A stretch of DNA of 64,000 bases. It comes from Limnospira sp050045915 (GTDB taxonomy: Bacteria > Cyanobacteriota > Cyanobacteriia > Cyanobacteriales > Microcoleaceae). Below, piece by piece: positions 36,776 to 45,478 of the stretch. Location: NCBI GenBank assembly GCA_050045915.1, contig JBNGCR010000007.1, positions 1 through 64,000 of the forward strand, read 5' to 3'. Below the pieces are notes generated by a model. That model had not been told where the DNA came from. It did no database searches and saw only the letters and a program-made list of their open reading frames with translations. How positions within the stretch are numbered: the stretch's first letter is position 1; each line of letters starts with the position of its first letter. A program made the position numbers and the translations under genes.

Positions 36776-39700
36776 ATGGAAAAGCGAATTGGCGAGTCCG
36801 GGGGAGTGGGACTGGGGTTGATGCGGGGGTTGAATCTCCGCCCCGAGGAAGTCGAGCGAACGCTGTTGATGTTCTTCGTCTACACCTTTTCATCCGTCGG
36901 ACTGATTTGGCTGGAACTGAGTACCGTCGGCCTATTTTTGGACGAATACGGGGCCGACAAACTGCCCTGGATTTACATTGCCAGCGCCGGGATCGGGTCG
37001 AGTTTGGGGGTGGTCTACTCGCGGCTGCAAGCGTTCCTCCCCCTGCGGCGGGCGATCGTGGTGATTTTGCTGTTGATGGCGATCCCCCTATTTTTATTTC
37101 GGTTCGGACTGGGGCTGCAAAACATTAAAATCTTGGGGTTGAGCGTACAGTTCGTGACCCTATTTTTGATGTGGCTGTGGGTGGAGGCTTGCTACCTCCT
37201 CAACGACCTTAACACCTCGATCACCGCCAACCAGCTTTTCAACATCCGCGAGATCAAGCGCACCTATCCGATCATCAGCAGCGGTTTCCTGGTGGCGGGG
37301 GTGGTGAGCGGGTTTTCCCTCCCCGTACTGCTGAAGGTGGTCGGACTCAACAACGTCACCCTCGTCTCGGGGGCGATGGTGTTGGTGAGCGCGGGTATAT
37401 TATTTTACCTGTCCCAAACCTACGAACAGTCGTTCCCGGACTCCTCCCGGTGGACGCCGGAAGACGAACTGCCGGAATTCAGCACCCGCAGCCTCAAAGG
37501 GCCCCTGCAGGGTTACGTCATCCCCCTGGTGGTGTTCTTCGTGATGGCGGAAGTCCTCTATGTGATGGTGGACTTCCAATTTTTCAGCCAACTGGAATAC
37601 CGCAGCGCCGCCGGCGGGGCGAGCGGAATCGTCAGTTTTCTGGGGGTGTTCGAGGGGGTGCTGAGTACGTTCCAGGTGGCGACCCAGTGGTTCGCCTCCT
37701 CGCGGCTGGTGGAAAAAATCGGGGTGTTCGGGACGGCGTCGGTGCTGCCGGCCGCGATCGCCTGTCTGGGGTTATTTTCCCTCGTCGGCGGGATCACCGG
37801 TTTATTCAGCGTCTTCGTCGGCTTTTTCATCCTCCGGTTTTTGGACGAGCTGTTCCACTACACCCTGATTGAGACGACGGGGGCGGTGCTGTTCCAACCC
37901 CTGCCGGAAAACATCCGCAGCGACATTCAAACCCTGGTGAACGGGGTTTTTGAGCCCCTCTCGACGGGGTTGAGCGGGGTGGGAATTTTAGCACTGCTGG
38001 GGGTGACGTACTGGATCTTGCCCCACGCTTCGGAAATGGGATTTCGGAGCCAGCAAAGTCTGATCTTTGTCGTCACCATTATCCTTCTGGCCCTGGTTTG
38101 GCTGTGGGTGGTGTGGAAGATCCGATCGCAGTACGTCCGCCTGCTGGTCCGTAGCGCCGAGCGGGGCCGACTGGGGACGACGGACATCGACATGAAGAGT
38201 TTGAAGCGATCGGTGGTGGAGGAGCTCAAGCAGTCCGCGCCGGAGGCGGACAAGCGATCCTGCATCGAACTGCTCACCCAACTCGACCCCAAAAACGTGG
38301 GGGATACCTTGGTGCCGCTGCTGGATATCTTGCCTCCGGCGCTCCAGCATCAGGCTCTGGAGATCATGCTCAACTACCCCAACCCCGAACACTTGCAGGC
38401 GATCCGATCGCTCTCGGCCCAGAACCTGCCCCCGGAAGTGCTGGCCCTGGCTCTGCGCTACATCTGGATCACCGAGTCGAGCCCCGACATCGAACAGTTG
38501 CGGCCTTACCTGCAACCCAAGGTCGATCCGGTGGTGCGGGGGACGGCGGCGGCCCTGATCATGCGGCGGGGCGATCGCGAACAGAAGGCCGTGGCCACCA
38601 ACATCATCCGGCGCATGATCGTCTCTAACCAAGAGCGGGAAAGGGTCATGGGTGTCCGCGCCCTGGGGGATGCCGACTACCTGCAAGGCCTGAGACTCTA
38701 CCTCAACGACCTGTTGCAGGATGAGTCCCTGAGAGTGCGCTGCGCGGTTCTGGAGGCGATCGCGGCCACCCACATGGAGGAATACTACCAATCCCTCCTC
38801 AAGGCCATGTCCTACCGCTCCACCCGGGACACCGCCCGCCAAGCCCTGGTGCGCCTGGGTAACGAGGCGATCCCCCTGCTGATGACCGTGGCGACGGATA
38901 TCTACCGGTCCGACCTGGTACGGCTGCAGGCCTGGACGGCTCTGGGGGAAATCGCCACGCCGGAGGCCCTGGACGCCCTCATCGACCACCTGCTAATTTC
39001 CTGGGGGACGACCCGCCGCAACATCCTCCGCATCCTCCTGAGCATCCCGGACGAGGCGGGGATCGAGCAAACCCTGGACCGGATCGGGCGCAATGGCCTG
39101 GAAACCTTGATCGAGCAGGAGTTGATGTTCGTCGGCCAACTGTACGCCGCCCTGCTGGATTTCGGGTGGGACGAGACACCGCGGCCGGCTGAAGACGGGG
39201 AAAATGCCCCTCCCCCCAATCCCACTCCCCGGGAGCTCCTGTGTCGGTCTGTGCAGAATCTGGAATTCGATGCGGTCGATCGCTGTTTCCTGCTGATGAA
39301 GTTCCTCTATTCTCTGGGGTCGATTCAGGCGGCGGCCTTCAACGTGCGATCGCACCAACAGGGCAACGTCGCCCGGGGGTTGGAAATTTTGGACAACACC
39401 GTGGATATTACCCACAAACGCGCCCTGATCGGCGTATTGGACAACCATTCCCTGCGTCAAAAACTCGAGGATCTTTCCCCCCTGACCGCCTACCGGCCGA
39501 TGGAACCGAGCGATCGCCTGCGATACCTGCTGGAGTTGCGCCACTTCCTCTCCGACTGGTCCCTGGCTTGCTGCTTCCATCAAGCCCAGGACGCCCGCTG
39601 GAGCCTCACGGCCGAACAGGCGCTGATGTGCCTCCGCCACCCCAAAGGGTTCGTGCGGGAGGCGGTGCTGGCCTATCTGCGAGTCGGGGCGCGACAGGCT

Positions 39701-39814
39701 TTGATAGAATTATTGCCAATGCTGCAAAGCGATCGCGATCCCCTCGTGGTTCACCAAGTCGAACAAATGATGGCGGAGTTGGGAGTTCGAGGAACAACAG
39801 GGATCAAAAAGTGA
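36776..39814 (+). CDS. MFS / NTP-exchanger-like membrane protein with HEAT-repeat tail
   Basis: 1012 residues. The N-terminal 450 have about 12 hydrophobic helices (first near 28-50) resembling ATP/ADP-exchange or MFS carriers, e.g. NDLNTSITANQLFNIREIKRTYPIISS near 140-165. From about 470 to the end is a cytoplasmic helical solenoid of HEAT-type repeats (ALRYIWITESSPDIEQL, VLEAIAATHMEEYY, ALGEIATPEALDALIDHLL). The cyclic-nucleotide-binding protein gene starts 41 bases downstream, probably the same operon; this pairing seems conserved in cyanobacteria. Substrate unknown. Confidence 0.82.
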   Translation: MEKRIGESGGVGLGLMRGLNLRPEEVERTLLMFFVYTFSSVGLIWLELSTVGLFLDEYGADKLPWIYIASAGIGSSLGVVYSRLQAFLPLRRAIVVILLLMAIPLFLFRFGLGLQNIKILGLSVQFVTLFLMWLWVEACYLLNDLNTSITANQLFNIREIKRTYPIISSGFLVAGVVSGFSLPVLLKVVGLNNVTLVSGAMVLVSAGILFYLSQTYEQSFPDSSRWTPEDELPEFSTRSLKGPLQGYVIPLVVFFVMAEVLYVMVDFQFFSQLEYRSAAGGASGIVSFLGVFEGVLSTFQVATQWFASSRLVEKIGVFGTASVLPAAIACLGLFSLVGGITGLFSVFVGFFILRFLDELFHYTLIETTGAVLFQPLPENIRSDIQTLVNGVFEPLSTGLSGVGILALLGVTYWILPHASEMGFRSQQSLIFVVTIILLALVWLWVVWKIRSQYVRLLVRSAERGRLGTTDIDMKSLKRSVVEELKQSAPEADKRSCIELLTQLDPKNVGDTLVPLLDILPPALQHQALEIMLNYPNPEHLQAIRSLSAQNLPPEVLALALRYIWITESSPDIEQLRPYLQPKVDPVVRGTAAALIMRRGDREQKAVATNIIRRMIVSNQERERVMGVRALGDADYLQGLRLYLNDLLQDESLRVRCAVLEAIAATHMEEYYQSLLKAMSYRSTRDTARQALVRLGNEAIPLLMTVATDIYRSDLVRLQAWTALGEIATPEALDALIDHLLISWGTTRRNILRILLSIPDEAGIEQTLDRIGRNGLETLIEQELMFVGQLYAALLDFGWDETPRPAEDGENAPPPNPTPRELLCRSVQNLEFDAVDRCFLLMKFLYSLGSIQAAAFNVRSHQQGNVARGLEILDNTVDITHKRALIGVLDNHSLRQKLEDLSPLTAYRPMEPSDRLRYLLELRHFLSDWSLACCFHQAQDARWSLTAEQALMCLRHPKGFVREAVLAYLRVGARQALIELLPMLQSDRDPLVVHQVEQMMAELGVRGTTGIKK

Positions 39815-39855
39815 AGGGATCAAACCGATATCATTTCCGGGGTTGAATTGTTCCT

Positions 39856-40329
39856 ATGCTAACTAGCGTCCAACGGCTACTATTTGTCAGAAAAGTCCCG
39901 ATTTTTCAGGAGTTGCGGGACGATTTCTTGGTGCGTCTGGCATCTGTGATGGATGAGTTGTCCTTTCCCGCCGATCACAATATTTTTACTGAGGGACAGG
40001 AGGGGCGATCGCTCTATATCGTCGTCTCGGGCCGGGTGAAGGTTCACCACGGCGACCGGATTCTGGCTCGCCTGGAAAAGGAGAGTTGCTTCGGGGAAAT
40101 GTCGCTGTTCGACGCCGAACCGCGATCGGCCTCCGTGACCACCCTCGAACCCTGCGAGTGCCTGATGCTGACCCAAATGCAGCTTTATGACGCGATCGAC
40201 GAGACGCCCGGAATTGCGGTGAACATCATCCGCTTGCTGTCCCGGCGGATTCGCGAACTCAACCAGCAGGTTAACACCCAGGCCCCTCCAGAACCGTCCC
40301 TAGCAGAAGTGCGATCGCCCAAAGGGTAA
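39856..40329 (+). CDS. cyclic nucleotide-binding domain protein
   Basis: 157 residues, a single cNMP-binding domain (about 12-130) with the phosphate-binding cassette FGEMSLFDAEPRSASVTT near 77-94; its Arg and Glu are conserved, so it should bind cAMP or cGMP. No DNA-binding HTH follows, so it is not a Crp regulator. Located 41 bases after the MFS-HEAT gene, it may gate that protein. Start ATG 39856. Confidence 0.88.
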   Translation: MLTSVQRLLFVRKVPIFQELRDDFLVRLASVMDELSFPADHNIFTEGQEGRSLYIVVSGRVKVHHGDRILARLEKESCFGEMSLFDAEPRSASVTTLEPCECLMLTQMQLYDAIDETPGIAVNIIRLLSRRIRELNQQVNTQAPPEPSLAEVRSPKG

Positions 40330-40447
40330 ACAATTAATCATTAATAATTTTTCTCGGGCTATTTTTAGGGTGCGTCCCCGCGCCATCTATTATCGGGGGG
40401 AACGCACCACCACCGACTCAATGAAATGAATTTCAGACAGACAAACA

Positions 40448-41062
40448 ATGACTCGTCAGCCCTTACTCGATCCGGATCGTTCTTATACGTTCAGCAATTA
40501 TTTTGAGTTGGGATTTGCAGCCGATGATTTGGCAGCCGAGTTCGGTTACTCCTTGGAGCGAACATTTCTAACCTTACCCCAATATTCGGGAGAATTAGAC
40601 CGAATCGCTGATTTAAAGAAACGCATTGAGGAGATACTACCTTATCTCGATCTGGAGAATGAGGCAACCCGTCGGGAGATGCTGATCGCACCCATTATTG
40701 CCGACTTAATCCACTATTCACGCGCCAAGTTAAGAATAGAATATTCCATTCAAGTTGACAATCAACTGCAAGGAAAATTAGATTACTTGTTACGTTCTAT
40801 CCATAACAATTTAATCGTTATCGAAGCCAAACAAGCGGATATCAATCGAGGATTTACCCAATTGGCGACGGAAATGATCGCCCTCGACCGGTGGACTGAT
40901 TCCCCACAGGTGGAAATTTTGGGGGCGGTGACGACGGGTAATATTTGGCAATTTGGCATTCTAGATCGTCGATCAAAATCGATCTGTGAAGGACTCAATC
41001 TTTACCGTGTCACCGAAGAATTAGAAGCCATTATTAGAATTTTATTGGCTCAACTGGTTTGA
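40448..41062 (+). CDS. PD-(D/E)XK nuclease-like protein
   Basis: 204 residues. A motif LDYLL (Asp112) followed 14 residues later by IEAK (Glu126, Lys128) fits a D...ExK nuclease core, and the helix REMLIAPIIADLIHY before it resembles the N-terminal region of type I restriction R subunits. No methylase or specificity gene is nearby, so it is an orphan. It could be a solitary defence or repair nuclease; function unproven. Start ATG 40448. Confidence 0.7.
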   Translation: MTRQPLLDPDRSYTFSNYFELGFAADDLAAEFGYSLERTFLTLPQYSGELDRIADLKKRIEEILPYLDLENEATRREMLIAPIIADLIHYSRAKLRIEYSIQVDNQLQGKLDYLLRSIHNNLIVIEAKQADINRGFTQLATEMIALDRWTDSPQVEILGAVTTGNIWQFGILDRRSKSICEGLNLYRVTEELEAIIRILLAQLV

Positions 41063-41076
41063 CGGAACGGGTCGTT

Positions 41077-41120
41077 AAAGTCCCCCTTTTAAAGGGGGAT
41101 TTAGGGGGATCGTCCGTATC
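41077..41120. repeat. 44-base hairpin repeat, copy 2
   Basis: CCCCCTT-TTA-AAGGGGG then ATTTAGGGGGATCGTCCG. It matches the copy at 18984-19027 except in the hairpin loop. It lies 15 bases after the nuclease-like gene, suggesting a terminator-like or mobile palindromic role. Confidence 0.85.
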
Positions 41121-41218
41121 TCATAATTTTAAAGCCGGGGCAGAATCTGTGATAAAATAGATAGACCCGTTCTCCGCAATGGGTAATTCACGAAAAGTCC
41201 CCCAAATCGATCGACCCT

Positions 41219-42841
41219 ATGCCCACCGAAATTAAGGACGAGTTACAAGTTGCAGTCGAACGACGCCGTAACTTCGCCATCATCTCCCACCCCGACGCCG
41301 GGAAAACCACCCTCACCGAAAAATTGCTGCTGTACGGGGGGGCCATTCACGAAGCGGGCGCCGTCAAAGTGCGGAAAGCCCAGCGACACGCCACATCGGA
41401 CTGGATGGCGATGGAGCAGCAGCGGGGGATTTCCATCACCTCCACGGTGTTGCAGTTCGACTACCGCGGCGCCCAGATTAATTTGCTCGACACCCCCGGA
41501 CACCAAGATTTCAGCGAGGATACCTACCGGACTCTGGCGGCGGCGGACAATGCGGTGATGCTCGAAGATGCCGCCAAGGGACTCGAACCGCAGACACGGA
41601 AGCTGTTTGAGGTCTGCAAGCTGCGGAGCCTGCCCATTTTTACCTTCATGAATAAGATGGACCGGCCCGGCCGCGAACCCCTGGAACTCCTGGACGAAAT
41701 TGAGAAGGAGTTGGGGTTGCAAACCTACGCGGTGAATTGGCCCATCGGTATGGGCGATCGCTTCCGGGGGGTTTTCGATCGCCGCAAAAAGCAGATTCAC
41801 CTGTTTGAACGCAGCGAACATGGCTCCCGAGAAGCTTTGGATACGGTACTCGAATTGGGCGACCCCCGCATCGAAGACTTGTTGGATCAGGATCTCTATT
41901 ATCAACTCAAAGAAGATCTGGAACTGTTGGAAGAATTGGGATCGGATTTGGATCTCGATGCTGTGCATAGCGGCAAAATGACGCCGGTATTTTTCGGCAG
42001 TGCCATGACCAATTTCGGCGTGCAATTATTCCTGGATGCGTTTTTGGAATACGCCCTCAAACCGGGTTCCCACAAGAGCACCATTGGAGATGTTCCCCCG
42101 GATTATCCAGAATTTACCGGATTCGTGTTTAAATTGCAGGCGAATATGGACCCCAAACACCGCGATCGCGTGGCTTTCGTGCGGGTGTGTACGGGTAGAT
42201 TTGAGAAGGATATGACCGTCAGCCACGCCCGGACGGGGAAAACCGTCCGCCTCTCCCGCCCCCAAAAATTGTTCGCCCAGGATCGGGAATCCATCGCCGA
42301 TGCCTATCCGGGGGACGTGATCGGTTTGAACAATCCGGGGGTATTCGCGATCGGCGATACGATTTACAACGGCAAGCGGCTGGAATACGAGGGGATTCCC
42401 TGTTTCTCTCCGGAACTGTTCGCCTACCTGAAAAATCCCAACCCCTCCAAATTCAAACAGTTCAATAAAGGCATTTCCGAACTGCGGGAAGAGGGGGCGA
42501 TCCAGATCATGTACTCTCAGGACGAGTCGAAGCGGGACCCGATTTTGGCGGCGGTGGGGCAGTTACAATTTGAAGTCGTGCAGTTCCGGATGCAGAACGA
42601 ATATGGAGTAGAAACCCGCCTGGATATGCTGCCCTACAGCGTCGCTCGCTGGGTGGCGGGGGGATGGGATGCCCTGAAAAAAGTCGGGCGTCTGTTCAAT
42701 ACCGTCACGGTTAAGGACAGTTGGGGGCGCCCGGTTTTGCTGTTTAAAAATGAGTGGAATTGTCGGCAGGTGGAGGGGGAACACCCGGAATTGGAGTTGA
42801 GAAATTCTGCTCCGGTGGCGTCCGGACAGGAACCGGAATAG
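41219..42841 (+). CDS. prfC: peptide chain release factor 3
   Basis: GTPase that recycles RF1/RF2 from the ribosome after termination. 540 residues. G1 SHPDAGKTT near 24-32, switch II DTPGHQDF near 92, G4 NKMD near 145, followed by the RF3-specific middle and C-terminal domains (FQFEVVQFRMQNEYGVE type region near 445). Start ATG 41219. A 91-base segment of its 3' part (42663-42753) is duplicated after the next gene, at 43851-43941. Confidence 0.97.
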   Translation: MPTEIKDELQVAVERRRNFAIISHPDAGKTTLTEKLLLYGGAIHEAGAVKVRKAQRHATSDWMAMEQQRGISITSTVLQFDYRGAQINLLDTPGHQDFSEDTYRTLAAADNAVMLEDAAKGLEPQTRKLFEVCKLRSLPIFTFMNKMDRPGREPLELLDEIEKELGLQTYAVNWPIGMGDRFRGVFDRRKKQIHLFERSEHGSREALDTVLELGDPRIEDLLDQDLYYQLKEDLELLEELGSDLDLDAVHSGKMTPVFFGSAMTNFGVQLFLDAFLEYALKPGSHKSTIGDVPPDYPEFTGFVFKLQANMDPKHRDRVAFVRVCTGRFEKDMTVSHARTGKTVRLSRPQKLFAQDRESIADAYPGDVIGLNNPGVFAIGDTIYNGKRLEYEGIPCFSPELFAYLKNPNPSKFKQFNKGISELREEGAIQIMYSQDESKRDPILAAVGQLQFEVVQFRMQNEYGVETRLDMLPYSVARWVAGGWDALKKVGRLFNTVTVKDSWGRPVLLFKNEWNCRQVEGEHPELELRNSAPVASGQEPE

Positions 42842-42994
42842 TTGAGGATTTGGCGGTCGGGTGCTGGGGGCAGAGCGGGAGTCTATCCCGACGCTCAAAC
42901 CGGGCATCCGGCCGCTTTTCTTAATCAAAATTTAAGCCTTTGGGGGGCGATCGAGGGGGATAATGATAAAAGAGCGATCGCCCCTCTCCAACCC

Positions 42995-43849
42995 ATGTCT
43001 ATCCTTGCCGAAAGCCCGTTTGAGCAAAATCACAACCTCATCAACAAAGCCTTTCGAGAGCTTTTAGCCCCCGCTCTGGAACGGTTTATCAAGGCAAAAT
43101 TGCGGCAAAAATTGGGCAACAACTGGCAGCGTCATCCCGACTGGCGGAGTTTTTTTGATAGGAATCGAAGTTTTCATCAAGGTAAAAATCTCAATTGGGC
43201 GGACTCTTATATTGTTCTCAAAACAGTTAACGACCCGAGTTTGTGGAATAAAGTTTTTCAGAATCGCAACAGCATCAAGGGGGATAACTTCGACCAATAC
43301 GAGCGTAGTTTGATCAATCTTTTGTTGGCAACGAGAAATGCGATCGCCCACCCCACCAATACAGAAAATAAAAAACACATCGAAAAATTTATGGGAGAAA
43401 TTGATCCTGGTAATCAAACAGTGGTGGATATAATGCTTCTGTATTATTGTCAAAATAATGATGATTTAGCTGGTTATTCTGCTTGTGTCGATCGCAGTAA
43501 GTTTATCGATCGCCACAACCCCGCCGAAAAAATCTATACAGACATGGTGAAAGCCGGACTGCCCAAATCTGGGGAGGGAACACCCAAGACGATGGCGGAA
43601 TTGCAAACCTATTGGGAATTGCTAGAGTGCGATCGCACCCCGGTTTTGATTCTCTACGATCCGGCGGAATTGGAAGGGGGCGGGGAAAAAATGAGCGATC
43701 GCCTCCTCGAAGATCTCGGCAAATTTGACGGTTCAATCTGTGCCGTTACCGAACACAACCCCACCCACCTGCAAACCTTTTCACCCCGCGATCCGAAATT
43801 GGTGCAAAATCTCATCAAGTGGATCGCGGCCAGACAATTGGAATGCTAG
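42995..43849 (+). CDS. Swt1-type HEPN-domain protein
   Basis: 284 residues from ATG 42995; the open frame extends upstream to 42842 without features. The N-terminal half (about 10-130) resembles a Swt1-family HEPN domain: NLINKAFRELLAPALERFIKAKLRQ at 14 onward and the RNase signature RNAIAH (Arg114, His119). The C-terminal half (about 200-284, RTPVLILYDPAELEGGG) is unassigned. HEPN proteins with Rx4-6H are often RNases in toxin or phage-defence systems. The gene is bracketed by prfC sequence: intact prfC before it and a 91-base prfC copy starting two bases after its stop codon, suggesting capture. Confidence 0.78.
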   Translation: MSILAESPFEQNHNLINKAFRELLAPALERFIKAKLRQKLGNNWQRHPDWRSFFDRNRSFHQGKNLNWADSYIVLKTVNDPSLWNKVFQNRNSIKGDNFDQYERSLINLLLATRNAIAHPTNTENKKHIEKFMGEIDPGNQTVVDIMLLYYCQNNDDLAGYSACVDRSKFIDRHNPAEKIYTDMVKAGLPKSGEGTPKTMAELQTYWELLECDRTPVLILYDPAELEGGGEKMSDRLLEDLGKFDGSICAVTEHNPTHLQTFSPRDPKLVQNLIKWIAARQLEC

Positions 43850-43850
43850 A

Positions 43851-43941
43851 GATGGGATGCCCTGAAAAAAGTCGGGCGCCCGTTCAATACTGTCACGGTT
43901 AAGGACAGTTGGGGGCGCCCGGTTTTGCTGTTTAAAAATGA
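43851..43941 (+). repeat. duplicated segment of prfC 3' region
   Basis: 91 bases aligned without gaps to 42663-42753 within prfC, with three mismatches. It begins at GATGGGATGCC and ends at TTTAAAAATGA; similarity stops abruptly on the right. It is non-coding here, between the HEPN gene stop and the aqpZ stop. Confidence 0.95.
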
Positions 43942-43962
43942 ACAGAAATCGGAAGAGTTGCG

Positions 43963-44721
43963 TTATTTGGTGTCGGGAGTCAGCGGGGTTTCGACGATAG
44001 AAGTCTCGGTGAAAAGGGCGGTGTAGGCGTATCCGGCGACGATCGCACCCAAAATCGGGGCGATCCAAAATAGCCACACTTGGCTAAATAATTCCACCCC
44101 GGCGAACAGTGCCGGCCCGGTGCTGCGGGCGGGGTTGACGGAGGTGTTGGTGACGGGAATGCTGATCAGGTGAATCAGTGTGAGGGACAAACCGATCGCG
44201 ATCGGGGCGAAACCTTGGGGGGCGCGGGCATCCGTCGCACCCAAAATCACCATCAAAAACATAAAGGTGAGGACCACTTCCGCAATCAGACAGGACAGCA
44301 GGGAATAGCCCCCCGGAGAGTGGGCGCCGAAACCATTGGTCGCCAGGGGATTGGAACCCGTCAGGGCGAAACCGGGCTGTCCGCTGGCGATCGCGAACAC
44401 CAGGCCCGCCCCCACGATCGCCCCCAAAACCTGGGCGATGATATAAGGTAGCAAATCGGAAGCCGAGAACCGCTTCGCCGCCCACAGCCCGAAGGAAACG
44501 GCGGGGTTGAGGTGGCAACCGGAAATATGGCCGATCGCGTAAGCCATCGTCAATACGGTCAAACCGAAGGCGATGGCGACCCCCACAAATGCGATTCCGA
44601 AGGGGTTGGTGGCATCCTCGCCCCCCGGAAAGTTGGCAGCCAGGACGGCACTGCCACAACCGCCGAAAACCAACCAAAACGTACCGAGAAACTCGGCGAT
44701 ACAGCGTTTATTCAGTGGCAC
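43963..44721 (-). CDS. aqpZ: aquaporin Z
   Basis: 252-residue inner-membrane water channel. Six hydrophobic helices and both half-helix NPA motifs: HLNPAVSFG near 72 and SVNPARSTGPA near 198. The first loop is longer than in E. coli AqpZ, and an insertion (SGQPGFALTGSNPLATNGFGAH) follows helix 3. The C-terminus is a short soluble tail. Start ATG 44721. Convergent with the HEPN gene. Confidence 0.96.
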   Translation of the reverse strand: MPLNKRCIAEFLGTFWLVFGGCGSAVLAANFPGGEDATNPFGIAFVGVAIAFGLTVLTMAYAIGHISGCHLNPAVSFGLWAAKRFSASDLLPYIIAQVLGAIVGAGLVFAIASGQPGFALTGSNPLATNGFGAHSPGGYSLLSCLIAEVVLTFMFLMVILGATDARAPQGFAPIAIGLSLTLIHLISIPVTNTSVNPARSTGPALFAGVELFSQVWLFWIAPILGAIVAGYAYTALFTETSIVETPLTPDTK

Positions 44722-44984
44722 TTTTTTAACCTCACATCAATTCAATGGCCATGATAATTAAGCAGCAATGATACCACGGGTGGTTAACATCCCTTTGTTT
44801 TATACAAATTTTTAACATTAATGCCCGATTTTTAAGACTTCCCACAGGCCACGATCGCCCGAACAAAGTCGCCAGTTCGGATTATCAAGTGTCCCAGTCC
44901 TCCGGCTTCAGCCCCCGTATCCGACCCCGATAACTGACCGCAGAACATGAGAGTTGAATTTAAGAAAAGACCGATCTTTTGAGT

Positions 44985-45145
44985 TATAGCAAAGTGCGCT
45001 GGTATGTTTACAGTTAGGGAGCGACCGGGAGCGGAGGAAGGCAACGGTCAAGCGGGTCAGATTTATGGGAATATAAAGGGATTTTTCATTTTTCATTTTT
45101 CATTTTTCATTTTAACCTGTAACTATACCAGCGCACACTGCTATA
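44985..45145. mobile_element. inverted-repeat element with TATAGCA ends
   Basis: Left arm TATAGCAAAGTGCGCTGG... (44985-45018), right arm reading in reverse TATAGCAGTGTGCGCTGG... (45145 back to 45114), about 30 bases with a few mismatches. The interior is a purine-rich stretch and four TTTTTCA heptamers. No ORF. Confidence 0.75.
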
Positions 45146-45283
45146 TAGCAGTCGCCATGACGCTTAGAACTGATCTGCCAATTCAGACCCGCCTTGAAAT
45201 GAATTTCAAGGCTAATAGCAAAAGTCCACTTAAGTGGACTGGGTTAGAGCATAACTGTCCCAATCGCCTTGGCGGTTGCTATA
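45144..45283. mobile_element. inverted-repeat element with internal palindromes
   Basis: Ends TATAGCAGTCGCC (45144-45156) and GGCGGTTGCTATA (45271-45283). Inside are a perfect hairpin GCCTTGAAAT / ATTTCAAGGC (45191-45212) and the 18-base palindrome AGTCCACTTAAGTGGACT (45223-45240). Similar palindrome pairs are scattered through many cyanobacterial genomes. It abuts the previous element through the 16-base palindrome at 45137-45152. Confidence 0.7.
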
Positions 45284-45341
45284 ACACGCTCGTATGGTGA
45301 CAACCTGCGCGCAGCGCTATCAATCGCATTTTTTGATGATT

Positions 45342-45478
45342 ATATCAAATCCGGTTATTCAGCCGCACCAACTCCCCAATCATCTTTAGATGATTTTTGC
45401 TGTTAGCTTGGGAATTGATTCCCAAGCGGTCTCGATATCCGACCCGTTTTGTTCAGGGCATTCAACCGGATTTGATAT
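45342..45478. mobile_element. MITE-like element, family ATATCA, copy C
   Basis: 137 bases, left end ATATCAAATCCGGTTAT, right end ACCGGATTTGATAT. The interior matches the second half of copies B1/B2 (GGAATTGATTCCCAAGCGGT) and has an equivalent hairpin AATCATCT / AGATGATT with a different loop. Its last T (45478) is the first base of the complement of the pstS stop codon, as seen with B2 and chlN. Confidence 0.8.

Larger units (their letters stand above)
44722..45341. other. repeat-rich intergenic region between aqpZ and pstS
   Basis: No gene is supported. It holds two adjacent inverted-repeat elements (44985-45145 and 45144-45283), followed by the ATATCA-family element at 45342. The left 260 bases show only the aqpZ promoter region. 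Confidence 0.6.
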
